Shown piece by piece: positions 17,991 through 27,028 of a DNA stretch of 64,000 bases (position 1 is the first letter of the stretch; every line of letters starts with the position of its first letter). The translations under genes were made by a program, and so were the position numbers. Below the pieces are notes generated by a model that saw nothing but the letters and a program-made list of their open reading frames with translations, was not told where the DNA came from and did not search any database. The stretch is from Pseudomonas sp. ok272. Lineage in GTDB: Bacteria > Pseudomonadota > Gammaproteobacteria > Pseudomonadales > Pseudomonadaceae. Location of the stretch: NCBI RefSeq assembly GCF_900109995.1, contig NZ_FOCB01000003.1, positions 1 through 64,000 on the forward strand, read 5' to 3'.

Positions 17991-19358
17991 TTACAACAGC
18001 GGGATCGAGTAGCTGACGATCAGGCGGTTTTCATCCTGGTCGCGTTGACCTGGGATGTCGTTGCGCCACATGGCGTTTTTCCAGGTCAGGCCCAGGTTTT
18101 TCAGCGGGCCCTCAGGAATCACGTAAGCCACGGTCAGGTCACGTTCCCACTCGGTATTGCCACTGCCGTTTTCTTTCTTGTCGTTGCCAACGGTGTCGAT
18201 GTTGTTACCGCGCAGGTAAACGACACCGGCGGTCAGGCCTGGCGCGCCCAGCTTGGCGAAGTCGTAGGAATAGCGACCCTGCCAGGTGCGTTCGCCAGCG
18301 CGACCGAATTTGGTAATCTGCATGTCAGTAGTCAGGTAAGCCGACGAACCATCACCCTGGTTCAGCCAAGGGAAGTCGCTGTCGCCGTTGCTGACTTGGT
18401 AACCGCCACCGAAGGTGTGACCAGAAACGGTGTACAGGAACAGGCCGCTGAACAGGTTGTTATCAACCGGCCCCTTGCCGCTAACGTTGCCGACGTAGTT
18501 GCCGTTGCTGAAGTAGCTCGTGTTCGAACCATTGGCGCCGTCATCGGTGCTGTGGAAGTAACGGAAGTCAGACTTCAGCACACCAGGACCGATGGACCAG
18601 TTGTGCACCAGCCCCAGGAAGTTCTGCTTGTAGAAGTCTTCCAGGTTGCCGTAGTAGTACTGGGCCGTCAGGTCCTTGGTGATCTTGTAGTCACCACCGG
18701 CGTAGTAGAACTTGTTGCTGTTGGCCACACGGGCGGTTGCACCACCAACGGAGAGGTTCTCATTGTTGCTGGAGTTACGACCTTTCGCTTGCTCGATCTG
18801 ACCACCGATCAGGGTCAGGTCTTTGATGTCGTTCGAGGTGATCTGGCCGCCCTGGAACGTTTGCGGCAGCAGGCGACCATCGTTGGTCACGATCACCGGC
18901 AGTTTTGGCTGCAGGGTGCCGAGCTTCAGTTCGGTCTGGGAGATCTTGGCCTTGGCCGTCAGACCCAGGCTGGAGAAGTTATCTTCTGCGTCGCCGTTGG
19001 ACTTGCTTGGGAACACGGTGCCGCCGTAAGACTTGGAGTTAGCCGCGCCGTTGGTGCCGCCGCCGGAATCCAGCTTCACGCCCAGCAAACCGATGGCATC
19101 AATACCAAAACCTACGGTGCCCTGGGTGTAACCGGAGATGAAACGCAGGTCGAAGCCTTGGCCCCATTCTTCGTTCTTGCTCTGTACCCCATTCTTAACG
19201 TTCGCCGCACTGCCTGCTTCGCTGTCGCGGTTATCCGTGTTGATGTAGAAGTTACGCAGGCTCAGGGTGGCCTTGCTGTCTTCGATAAAACCGGCAGCGC
19301 CGGCCTGCTGGGCGACAACCCCCAGGGCCACAGCCAGGGCCAGGTTGGACTTGTTCAT
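17991..19358 (-). CDS. OprD-family outer-membrane porin
   Basis: 455 residues. A signal peptide (MNKSNLALAVALGVVAQQAGA) is followed by the OprD family start GFIEDSKATLSLRNFYIN. The interior alternates in the beta-barrel manner, and the C-terminal strand ends RLIVSYSIPLL. It has only three Met and no Cys, like the neighbouring ssu/lsfA proteins. Uptake of organosulfur compounds across the outer membrane is therefore a reasonable inference, although OprD homologues more often carry amino acids or aromatic acids. GAGAGGAGTG precedes the ATG. Confidence 0.88.
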   Translation of the reverse strand: MNKSNLALAVALGVVAQQAGAAGFIEDSKATLSLRNFYINTDNRDSEAGSAANVKNGVQSKNEEWGQGFDLRFISGYTQGTVGFGIDAIGLLGVKLDSGGGTNGAANSKSYGGTVFPSKSNGDAEDNFSSLGLTAKAKISQTELKLGTLQPKLPVIVTNDGRLLPQTFQGGQITSNDIKDLTLIGGQIEQAKGRNSSNNENLSVGGATARVANSNKFYYAGGDYKITKDLTAQYYYGNLEDFYKQNFLGLVHNWSIGPGVLKSDFRYFHSTDDGANGSNTSYFSNGNYVGNVSGKGPVDNNLFSGLFLYTVSGHTFGGGYQVSNGDSDFPWLNQGDGSSAYLTTDMQITKFGRAGERTWQGRYSYDFAKLGAPGLTAGVVYLRGNNIDTVGNDKKENGSGNTEWERDLTVAYVIPEGPLKNLGLTWKNAMWRNDIPGQRDQDENRLIVSYSIPLL

Positions 19359-19849
19359 GTATCACTCCTCTCGTTTCTAATTTTTGTGTCTTTGGTCCAG
19401 GGTCTAACGCCCCGGTTCCAACGTTGCGCGATTAGCGCCAGACCGTGACCGACAAGTCAATCGTAACAAGTCGTGTCTACGACCATGGTCTAACCACATG
19501 ATTGGTTTGTTCAGGTTAATGAGTTTTCCATAAACCCAAAAAGAATTATTTCTTAGATTTTAATGCTGTTATGGAATATAGAATTCCACACGAGCCGGGT
19601 CAGGCACAGGGTATCGGCAACGCGCTTAATTACTGAATGGAATTCACCAGAGCATTTTTAGATCGATTGTCGTGAATAGCCGTTCTTTTACGCCGTTTTC
19701 TATCCCAATAACGACGCCATCGTGCCGAACGAGGATCATCCAGTCCAATTGTTACAGTTTATGTATTGGCTGAAATATTTCTGACATCCACGCAAGCGCA
19801 CGCCAGCAGCCTTCACCCAATGTCGGGCAAAGGCTGTTGGCGTGTTGGC
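19359..19849. other. 491-base gene-free region upstream of oprD-type gene
   Basis: AT-rich sequence holding the porin promoter region. It includes the near-palindrome TGGAATATAGAATTCCA at 19572-19588 and a second ATGGAATTCACC at about 19636. No open frame with a credible ribosome site was found. Confidence 0.6.
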
Positions 19850-21148
19850 TCAGAGGGGTTTTTCGAAGATTTTCGAGTTGCGCTGGTAGTTGTACAGCGA
19901 GGCGCGTGCCGAGGGCAGGCGCTCGACACTGCTCGGCACAAAACCACGCTCGCGAAACCAGTGGGCAGTGCGCGTGGTGAGTACGAACAGGGTTTTGAGC
20001 CCTTGGGCGCGGGCGCGGGTCTCGATCCGTTCCAACAGTTCGTCGCCCCGGCGCCCATGGCGGTACTCCGGGTTCACCGCCAGGCACGCCAGCTCCCCGG
20101 CATCCGAGTCGGCAATCTGGTACAGCGCCGCGCAGGCAATGATCATCCCTTCGCGCTCGACCACGCTGAACTGCTCGATCTCACGCTCCAGCACCTCCCG
20201 CGAACGACGCACCAGGATCCCCTGCTCTTCCAGTGGGCTGATCAGATCCAGCAAACCACCGACGTCCTCGATGGCCGCCTCGCGTACCAACTCGAACTGC
20301 TCCTGGGCCACCAGCGTACCGCCACCATCACGGGTGAACAGCTCGGTCAACAGCGCGCCGTCTTCGACATAGCTGACAATGTGGCTGCGACCCACACCGC
20401 CCCGACACGCCTCGGCCGCCGCATCCAACAGCTCGGCCTGATAGTTGGCGCCCAGGCGTTGCAGGTGCGCCGGTACTTGTTGCGGACGCAGTTCACGAAC
20501 CAGTCGACCGTTCTCGTCGAGCAACCCCGTCTCGGCACCGAACAGCAACAACTTGTCCGCGCCCAGCTCGATGGCGGCGCGAGTGGCGACGTCTTCACAG
20601 GCCAGGTTGAAGATTTCCCCGGTGGGCGAATACCCCAGTGGCGACAGCAGGACAATCGAGCGCTCATCCAACAAGCGGTTGATGCCCTTGCGGTCGACCC
20701 GGCGTACTTCGCCGGTGTGGTGATAGTCGACGCCTTCGAGCACGCCAATCGGCCGCGCCGTCACCAGGTTGCCGCTGGCCACCCGCAGGCGCGAGCCCTG
20801 CATCGGCGAAGACGCCATGTCCATCGACAACCGCGCTTCAATGGTGATGCGCAGTTGGCCGACAGCATCGATCACGCACTCCAGGGTCGCGGCATCGGTG
20901 ATGCGCATGCCGTGATGGTAATGCGGGATCAAGCCACGCGTGGCGAGACGGGCTTCGATTTGTGGGCGCGAGCCGTGGACCAGCACCAGTCGCACGCCCA
21001 GGCTGTGCAACAGCACCAGGTCATGGACGATATTGCCGAAGTTCGGGTGGTCGACGCCGTCGCCGGGCAGCATGACGACGAAGGTGCAATCGCGGTGAGC
21101 GTTGATGTAAGGAGACGCGTGACGAAGCCAATTGACGTATTCGGGCAT
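19850..21148 (-). CDS. argA: N-acetylglutamate synthase ArgA
   Basis: 432 residues from the ATG at 21148 (MPEYVNWLRHASPYINAHR). An upstream extension to 21202 is rejected because this is the family start. An N-terminal amino-acid-kinase-like domain (LGVRLVLVHGSRPQIEARL; PIGVLEGVDYHHTGEVRRVD) carries the arginine-inhibition site. A C-terminal GNAT domain (residues ~290-432) has the acetyl-CoA loop in LACLAVNPEYRHGRRGDELL. It catalyses the first step of arginine synthesis. It is followed by argE in reverse orientation order as in P. aeruginosa. Confidence 0.94.
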   Translation of the reverse strand: MPEYVNWLRHASPYINAHRDCTFVVMLPGDGVDHPNFGNIVHDLVLLHSLGVRLVLVHGSRPQIEARLATRGLIPHYHHGMRITDAATLECVIDAVGQLRITIEARLSMDMASSPMQGSRLRVASGNLVTARPIGVLEGVDYHHTGEVRRVDRKGINRLLDERSIVLLSPLGYSPTGEIFNLACEDVATRAAIELGADKLLLFGAETGLLDENGRLVRELRPQQVPAHLQRLGANYQAELLDAAAEACRGGVGRSHIVSYVEDGALLTELFTRDGGGTLVAQEQFELVREAAIEDVGGLLDLISPLEEQGILVRRSREVLEREIEQFSVVEREGMIIACAALYQIADSDAGELACLAVNPEYRHGRRGDELLERIETRARAQGLKTLFVLTTRTAHWFRERGFVPSSVERLPSARASLYNYQRNSKIFEKPL

Positions 21149-21305
21149 AACACCTGCACCTGTAATAAATAGCAGCCGAAAAAATGGACGAAGCAAACGC
21201 ACAGCGGGCTGATGGTTATCGTCGGAACAGGCTTGGCGACACGCGCGCTCTCCTCAAGTACGGGGTTGGATACAGGTCATTCATGCTGTCAGTTGAATGC
21301 AGTCC

Positions 21306-21352
21306 TTGTGGGAGCGAGACCGCTTGCCGGCAAGCCGGTCTCGCTCCCACAG
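21306..21352. repeat. Compact REP palindrome
   Basis: A single long palindrome, TGTGGGAGCGAGACCGCTTG / CAAGCCGGTCTCGCTCCCAC, with almost no spacer, between argE and argA. This is a different architecture from the REPINs. Confidence 0.87.
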
Positions 21353-21362
21353 GTTCTTTATC

Positions 21363-22520
21363 TCAACTGGCTGACACCGGGGTCAGGCAGTAATGTTCGA
21401 TCAGTTGACGTAGTAGATGCACGGTAGGCGTCAAACGTGACATTTCAAGGTATTCCCCCGGCTGGTGGGCGCAGGCGATGTCGCCGGGACCCAGCACCAC
21501 GGTTTCGCAGCCGAGACGCTGAAGATAAGGCGCTTCGGTGCCGAACGCTACTGCTTCGGCGCGATGACCCGAGAGTCGCTCGGCGATGCGGACCAATTCA
21601 GCGTCTGCCGATTGCTCAAAGGGCGGCACCTCGGGGAACAGCGGCGCGTAGTCGATCTTCACCTGATGACGCTCGGCAATCGGCGCCAGCTTCTGCCGGA
21701 TCGCTTCGCGCAAGGCGTTGGGGTCCATGCCCGGCAACGGCCGCAGGTCGAACTCCAGCGAGCATTGGCCGCAGATCCGGTTGGGGTTGTCACCGCCATG
21801 GATACAACCGAAGTTCAGCGTCGGCTGCGGCACGCTGAACTGCGGGTTGCGGTGCTCGCGCTGCCACAGCAGACGCAAGCCACGCAACTCACCCATGGCG
21901 TCGTGCATGGCCTCCAGGGCGCTGTGGCCCAGGCTCGGGTCCGAGGAGTGGCCGCTCTGCCCGAGAATGTCGATGCGCTCCATCATCACCCCTTTGTGCA
22001 GGCGGATCGGCTTGAGCCCCGTCGGCTCGCCGATCACGGCCGCCCGCCCCAACGGCCGGCCAGCCGCCGCCAGCGCACGGGCGCCAGCCATCGAGCTTTC
22101 TTCGTCACAGGTGGCGAGGATCATCAGCGGTTGCTTGAACGGTTTGTCCAGCAACGGCAGCACGGCTTCGATGGCGAGGGCGAAAAAACCCTTCATGTCG
22201 CAACTGCCCAGGCCGACCCAGCGACCGTCGACTTCCGTCAGTTTCAAGGGATCGGTCTGCCACAGGGCGCCATCGAACGGCACAGTGTCGCTGTGGCCGG
22301 CCAACACCAGGCCACCGGGACCGCTGCCGAAGGTCGCCAACAGGTTGAACTTGCCCGGGTTGACCTGCTGGATCTCGCAGGCAAAGCCCAGGTCGCCGAG
22401 CCAGGTCGCCAACAGATCGATCACAGGCTTGTTGGATTGATCCAGGTGCGCCTGGGTGCAGCTCACCGACGGCGCGGCGATCAGGGCAGCGAACTGATCT
22501 TTCATGGATGGCAAAGGCAT
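21363..22520 (-). CDS. argE: Acetylornithine deacetylase ArgE
   Basis: 385 residues from the ATG at 22520 (MPLPSMKDQFAALIAAPSVSC). GGGAG is placed nine bases upstream, and the second ATG at 22505 is an alternative. It is an M20 zinc peptidase fold with metal and catalytic motifs AGHSDTVPFDG, SCDMKGF and CDEESSMAGA, and a dimerisation domain starting near LHKGVMMERI. It removes acetate from N-acetylornithine. With argA next door it forms a small arginine cluster. Confidence 0.92.
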   Translation of the reverse strand: MPLPSMKDQFAALIAAPSVSCTQAHLDQSNKPVIDLLATWLGDLGFACEIQQVNPGKFNLLATFGSGPGGLVLAGHSDTVPFDGALWQTDPLKLTEVDGRWVGLGSCDMKGFFALAIEAVLPLLDKPFKQPLMILATCDEESSMAGARALAAAGRPLGRAAVIGEPTGLKPIRLHKGVMMERIDILGQSGHSSDPSLGHSALEAMHDAMGELRGLRLLWQREHRNPQFSVPQPTLNFGCIHGGDNPNRICGQCSLEFDLRPLPGMDPNALREAIRQKLAPIAERHQVKIDYAPLFPEVPPFEQSADAELVRIAERLSGHRAEAVAFGTEAPYLQRLGCETVVLGPGDIACAHQPGEYLEMSRLTPTVHLLRQLIEHYCLTPVSAS

Positions 22521-22676
22521 CGCTGACTCCCACTTCCCAAGGTGAGGCCCATCATAGGGCCATCGCGTGACCGGAATAAACCGTCGCGGCGCGTAGGGTG
22601 GGTGAGTGCTGTACACTGCACGGCCTAAGCAGCCACCTATCCCCCGGCTGCGCTCCCGATCCTGGATTCCCCGGCC

Positions 22677-24044
22677 ATGCACAAAGAAACCGAAATCAAA
22701 CTGCGCGTCAGCCGCGAAACCCTCGCCGCCCTGCGCGAGCACCCGCTACTGAAAAAGCGCAACAAAAATGGCTGGGAACGCCGTGAGTTGATGAACCAGT
22801 ACTTCGACACCCCAGAGCGCGACCTCGCCCACGCCAAGGTCGCCCTGCGCCTGCGTCGCGACGGCGAGCAGGTGATCCAGACCCTCAAGACCCGCGGCCA
22901 GAGCGTCGCCGGCCTGTCCGAGCGCAATGAATACAACTGGGATCTGCCCAAAGCCAAGCTCGACATCAAGAAACTCGACGGCGAGTGCTGGCCTGAAGCA
23001 TTGGCCGAACTGGACAAAAAGACCCTCAAGCCGATCTTCACCACCGACTTTGTCCGCGAATACGCGGACATCGCCTGGGGCCGCGGCAAGGCCAAGGTGG
23101 TGATCGAAGCCGCCTTGGACCTGGGCCACGTGGTGGTTGGCAAGCAGAAGGAAGAAATCTGCGAGCTGGAACTGGAACTGCGCGAAGGTGACCCGAGCGC
23201 CCTGCTGGAACTGGCCGCCGAACTGGCCGCGACCCTGGCCCTGATGCCGTGTGACATCAGCAAGGCCGAGCGCGGTTATCGCCTGTTCGACGCCAACAGC
23301 TATTCGCTGAGCCTGCCAACCCCGGAGCTGACCTTCGAAACGCCGCTGGACGACGCCTTCGCCGCCCTGAGCTGGCACTTGCTGGCCAGCAGCCAACGCC
23401 TGGCCGAGCAGTATCGCTTCAACGGCCACTGGCGCCTGCTGCAGGACTGGGTCGAGAACCTTGCCGAGCTGCGTGCCCTGCTCGGTAGCCTGGGCCAGGC
23501 CGCGCCCCGTCAATCGACCCACGACTTGCGCATCGCGCTGGATGCCTTGCTCGAAGACTGGCGCCCACTGGTGCAAGCCGGCCAGGACGACGAAGACGTG
23601 CGCAAGGCCGCGCCGGAGCAGTTCCTCGAGGAACTCGAAGACCCGCGCTGGGGCCAGTTCTCCCTGAACGCTTCGCGCTGGTTGCTGGCCCGCACCTGGA
23701 CCGCTGACCGTAATACCCGTGGCAATCGCCAGGGCGCCGCGCAACTGGGTAACTGGCTGCCACGCCTGCTGGGCGAAGAAGCCACCTCGCTGCAACTGCA
23801 ACGCTACCAGCAACAGCCCGAAGACCTGGCCGAGCAACTGCCGCGTATCGAACGCATCCAGGCCTGGCTGCACCACGCGCGCCATGTCCTCGACATCCCG
23901 GAAATGGACCGCCTGTACGGCGAGTTGAACAAGCTGGCGCAACTGGCCAACGAGCCGATCACCGACGAAGCCCTGGACGCGCGCAAGCAACAGGCGATCG
24001 CGGTGTACCAGAACCGTGCGTGGAAAATGCTGCTGCGTATGTAA
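22677..24044 (+). CDS. CYTH-CHAD domain inorganic triphosphatase
   Basis: 455 residues. The N-terminal CYTH domain begins with the diagnostic ExExK motif (KETEIKLRV) and includes QYFDTPERDL and KVALRLRRDGEQVIQTLK, the basic strands of the triphosphate tunnel. A helical CHAD domain fills about 225-455 (HDLRIALDALLEDWRPL and similar His/Arg-containing helices), thought to bind polyphosphate. It is similar in layout to E. coli YgiF. The gene is divergent from argE. Confidence 0.92.
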   Translation: MHKETEIKLRVSRETLAALREHPLLKKRNKNGWERRELMNQYFDTPERDLAHAKVALRLRRDGEQVIQTLKTRGQSVAGLSERNEYNWDLPKAKLDIKKLDGECWPEALAELDKKTLKPIFTTDFVREYADIAWGRGKAKVVIEAALDLGHVVVGKQKEEICELELELREGDPSALLELAAELAATLALMPCDISKAERGYRLFDANSYSLSLPTPELTFETPLDDAFAALSWHLLASSQRLAEQYRFNGHWRLLQDWVENLAELRALLGSLGQAAPRQSTHDLRIALDALLEDWRPLVQAGQDDEDVRKAAPEQFLEELEDPRWGQFSLNASRWLLARTWTADRNTRGNRQGAAQLGNWLPRLLGEEATSLQLQRYQQQPEDLAEQLPRIERIQAWLHHARHVLDIPEMDRLYGELNKLAQLANEPITDEALDARKQQAIAVYQNRAWKMLLRM

Positions 24045-24054
24045 TCAGGAGCGC

Positions 24055-24147
24055 ATTCGCGAGCAGGCTCGCTCCCACAGGGTTCACGTCGTACACCTAT
24101 CTGTGTCCACTGAACACCCACTGTGGGAGCGAGCCTGCTCGCGAAGC
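24055..24147. repeat. REPIN
   Basis: The arms TTCGCGAGCAGGCTCGCTCCCACAG and CTGTGGGAGCGAGCCTGCTCGCGAA are separated by about 41 bases, between the convergent CYTH-CHAD and Lrp-type genes. Confidence 0.92.
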
Positions 24148-24171
24148 GGCCCAAACAGCCAGCACACCGCC

Positions 24172-24636
24172 TCAGACCGGCAAACTCGTCGTCGACTTGA
24201 TTTCCGACAGTGCCACGATCGAATTGACCTCCTGAATCCCCGGCACCATCGACAGCTTCTCGAAGAAGAAGCGCTCATAGGCCTCGATGTCCGCCGTGAC
24301 GATGCGCAACAAGAAGTCCACCGCCCCCATCAGCACATAGCACTCCAGCACCTCCGGAAACCCGCGAATCGCCTCGGTGAACTCGGTGAAGTTGGAGCGC
24401 CCGTGGGCGTTGAGTTTGACCTCGGCGAAGATCTGCGTGTTGAGCCCGATTTTCTTGCGATCGAGCAAGGTCACCTGGGCACGGATCACCCCCTCATCCT
24501 TCATCCGCTGAATGCGCCGCCAGCACGGCGACTGCGATAACCCGATCTGCTCGGCAATCTGCGCACTGGACAGCGAAGCGTCCTCTTGCAACAGGGCGAG
24601 AATCCGTCGGTCGTAGGCGTCCAGCTCGCTATGCAT
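24172..24636 (-). CDS. Lrp/AsnC-family transcriptional regulator
   Basis: 154 residues. The N-terminal HTH (LDAYDRRILALLQEDASLSSAQIAEQIGLSQSPCWRRIQRM) is followed by the RAM effector domain (EVKLNAHGRSNFTEFTEAIRGFPEVLECYVLMGAVDFLLRI). It is divergent from the small gene at 24762, with 125 bases between them, so that gene is a likely target. The ligand is probably an amino acid and cannot be specified. Confidence 0.92.
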   Translation of the reverse strand: MHSELDAYDRRILALLQEDASLSSAQIAEQIGLSQSPCWRRIQRMKDEGVIRAQVTLLDRKKIGLNTQIFAEVKLNAHGRSNFTEFTEAIRGFPEVLECYVLMGAVDFLLRIVTADIEAYERFFFEKLSMVPGIQEVNSIVALSEIKSTTSLPV

Positions 24637-24761
24637 AAAAAAACCTTATGTTCCGCTTATTGAGAATAGATTGATTCGATATTTGGCCGATAATCTCAAT
24701 CATAGATAAGAAATACCCGCCAACGCATGTAAAAATTTCTCCATCGACCTGGAGACCGACC

Positions 24762-25100
24762 ATGCCCCCACTTGAAGCCGTCAGAACCCCCGCTATCCGC
24801 GCCGACGTGTGGAACGTCAACAACGCCCACTGCCGCGTGCAGTACCAACTGCTGGCCGAAGCCGAACCGGACCTGCTGTGCCGGGCACTGAACCTGTTTG
24901 CCTTGCAGTTCCTGGTGCCGCAACAGGTCAACGCCACGCGCCAGGACGACCTGCTGGCCATCGACATCGTCATCGAGGGGTTGAGCTGGCACCGCGCCCA
25001 GGTGATCGCGGAAAAACTTCGTAACCTGATCAGCGTCTGCTCGGTGGAGCTGCAACTGGCTGATTCGCAATGGGTTGAGCCGGCGCAGGCTGCCGGCTGA
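24762..25100 (+). CDS. Small conserved protein, possible ACT-like fold
   Basis: 112 residues, no signal peptide. The C-terminal part (DDLLAIDIVIEGLSWHRAQVIAEKLRNLISVCSVEL) has the beta-alpha-beta pattern of an ACT-type regulatory domain such as IlvM. This resemblance is by eye. GGAG seven bases before the ATG fixes the start. It lies between the divergent Lrp-type regulator and the orphan secretion ATPase. Its function is unknown; an amino-acid sensor is one possibility. Confidence 0.7.
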   Translation: MPPLEAVRTPAIRADVWNVNNAHCRVQYQLLAEAEPDLLCRALNLFALQFLVPQQVNATRQDDLLAIDIVIEGLSWHRAQVIAEKLRNLISVCSVELQLADSQWVEPAQAAG

Positions 25101-25185
25101 AAAACCTCGCAACGATCCGCCGGGGCGAGGGTCAGGGCGAGCACTACGCTTGGGTCGCAAGGAGCGTTTTACCCAAGGAACCCAA

Positions 25186-26958
25186 ATGCCTGCCCAACCT
25201 GCCACCCCGGATCGCTGGCTGGATCTGCACGACGTACTGCGCGAACTGCTTCGCCAGGGGATTATCAGCCAGGACAACGCCGAACACGCATTGGCCGGCC
25301 ACCGCGACAGCGCCAACCATCCGCTGGAACGACTCGCCAACCTGCACCTCGACGACTTGCGCTGCCCGGGTAGGCCCCTGGGGCTGGAGAGCCTGACCCA
25401 ATGGCTGGCGCACCATTGCAACCAACCGTACGTACGTATCGACCCCCTGAAAATCAACGTCGCCCACATTACCCCACTGATGTCCTACGCCTTTGCCCAG
25501 CGCCACAAGATCCTTGCCCTGGCCATCGACCGCGACGCTGTCACCATCGCCAGCGCCCAACCCCATGTGCGCAGTTGGGAAGCGGACCTGGCCCACGTCC
25601 TGCAACGACCGATCAAGCGGGTGGTGGCCAACCCGGTGGACATCCAGCGCTACAGCGTGGAGTTCTATCGCCTGGCCCAGTCAGTCAGCGGCGCCAGCCA
25701 CGCCCAGCCGACCCTCAACACCCTGGGCAACGTCGAGCAATTGCTCAACCTCGGCGCCAGTGACCAGGAGCCGGACGCCAACGACGCGCACATCGTCAAC
25801 ATCGTCGACTGGCTGTTCCAGTACGCCTTCAGCCAGCGTGCCAGCGACATCCACATCGAGCCCCGGCGCGAGCAAGGCGGCGTGCGCTTTCGCATCGACG
25901 GTGTGCTGCACACCGTCTATCAACTGCCGCCCCAGGTGACACTGGCGGTGGTCAGTCGCCTGAAAAGCCTGGGGCGGATGAACCTGGCGGAAAAACGCAA
26001 ACCCCAGGACGGTCGAATCAAGACCAAGACGCCAGAGGGCCGCGAAGTGGAACTGCGGCTGTCGACACTGCCCACCGCCTTCGGCGAAAAAATGGTGATG
26101 CGCATCTTCGACCCCCAAGTGCTGCTCAAGGACTTCGATCAACTGGGCTTTTCAGCGCACGACCTGCAACGCTGGCAGGCCATGACCGGCCAACCCAACG
26201 GCATCATCCTGGTCACCGGCCCCACCGGCTCAGGCAAGACCAGCACCCTCTACACCACCCTGAAACAGCTGGCGACGCCCGACGTCAATCTGTGCACCCT
26301 GGAAGACCCGATCGAGATGGTCGAGCCGGCCTTCAACCAGATGCAGGTCCAGCACAACATCGACCTGACCTTTGCCAGCGGCGTGCGCGCACTGATGCGC
26401 CAGGACCCGGACATCATCATGATCGGGGAAATCCGCGACCTGGAAACCGCCGAAATGGCGATCCAGGCGGCGCTCACCGGGCACCTGGTGCTCTCGACCC
26501 TGCACACCAACGACGCGCCAAGCGCCATCAGCCGCCTGCTGGAGCTCGGCGTGGCGCCCTACCTGATCAAGGCCACCTTGCTCGGTGTGATGGCCCAGCG
26601 CCTGGTGCGAATCCTGTGCCCGGACTGCAAGGCACCGTGGGCCCTGGACGAAGCCGCCTGGCAAGCCCTGACTGACGCCCGGCAACCACCGTTGCCCAGC
26701 AACGCCCGGCGCGCCGTCGGCTGCGCGGAGTGCCGCGACACCGGCTATCACGGGCGTACCGCGGTCTACGAGATCATGCACATGAGCGATTCCCTCAGGG
26801 CATTGATCAGCGCCGACACCCCGCTATCGGCCATCCGCCGCCAGGCGTGCAATGAAGGCATGCGCAGCTTGCGATCAGCCGGCGCGGAAAAGGTCGTGGC
26901 AGGGCTGACCAGCGTCGAAGAAGTGCTGCGGGTGACGCCACATAATGTCAATAACTAA
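25186..26958 (+). CDS. GspE/PilB-family secretion ATPase (orphan)
   Basis: 590 residues from the ATG at 25186, preceded by AAGGAACCCAA. The longer reading from 25075 overlaps the previous gene and has no family features. An N-terminal GspE-N-type region (LRQGIISQDNAEHAL; PYVRIDPLKIN) leads to the ATPase core: Walker A GPTGSGKTST near 345, Asp box and Walker B DPDIIMIGEIRDLETAEMA near 410, His box HLVLSTLHTNDAPSA. A zinc Cys4 motif (CPDCKAPW .. CAECRDTGYHG) is also present. No pilus, pseudopilin or secretin gene lies nearby, so its machine must be encoded elsewhere. Confidence 0.9.
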   Translation: MPAQPATPDRWLDLHDVLRELLRQGIISQDNAEHALAGHRDSANHPLERLANLHLDDLRCPGRPLGLESLTQWLAHHCNQPYVRIDPLKINVAHITPLMSYAFAQRHKILALAIDRDAVTIASAQPHVRSWEADLAHVLQRPIKRVVANPVDIQRYSVEFYRLAQSVSGASHAQPTLNTLGNVEQLLNLGASDQEPDANDAHIVNIVDWLFQYAFSQRASDIHIEPRREQGGVRFRIDGVLHTVYQLPPQVTLAVVSRLKSLGRMNLAEKRKPQDGRIKTKTPEGREVELRLSTLPTAFGEKMVMRIFDPQVLLKDFDQLGFSAHDLQRWQAMTGQPNGIILVTGPTGSGKTSTLYTTLKQLATPDVNLCTLEDPIEMVEPAFNQMQVQHNIDLTFASGVRALMRQDPDIIMIGEIRDLETAEMAIQAALTGHLVLSTLHTNDAPSAISRLLELGVAPYLIKATLLGVMAQRLVRILCPDCKAPWALDEAAWQALTDARQPPLPSNARRAVGCAECRDTGYHGRTAVYEIMHMSDSLRALISADTPLSAIRRQACNEGMRSLRSAGAEKVVAGLTSVEEVLRVTPHNVNN

Positions 26959-27028
26959 TACTGCCCAGTCCCGGTTTGCCCCGGTACACTCATCGTTGGT
27001 ATTTCCACAGATCGAATAGGGACTTTTC

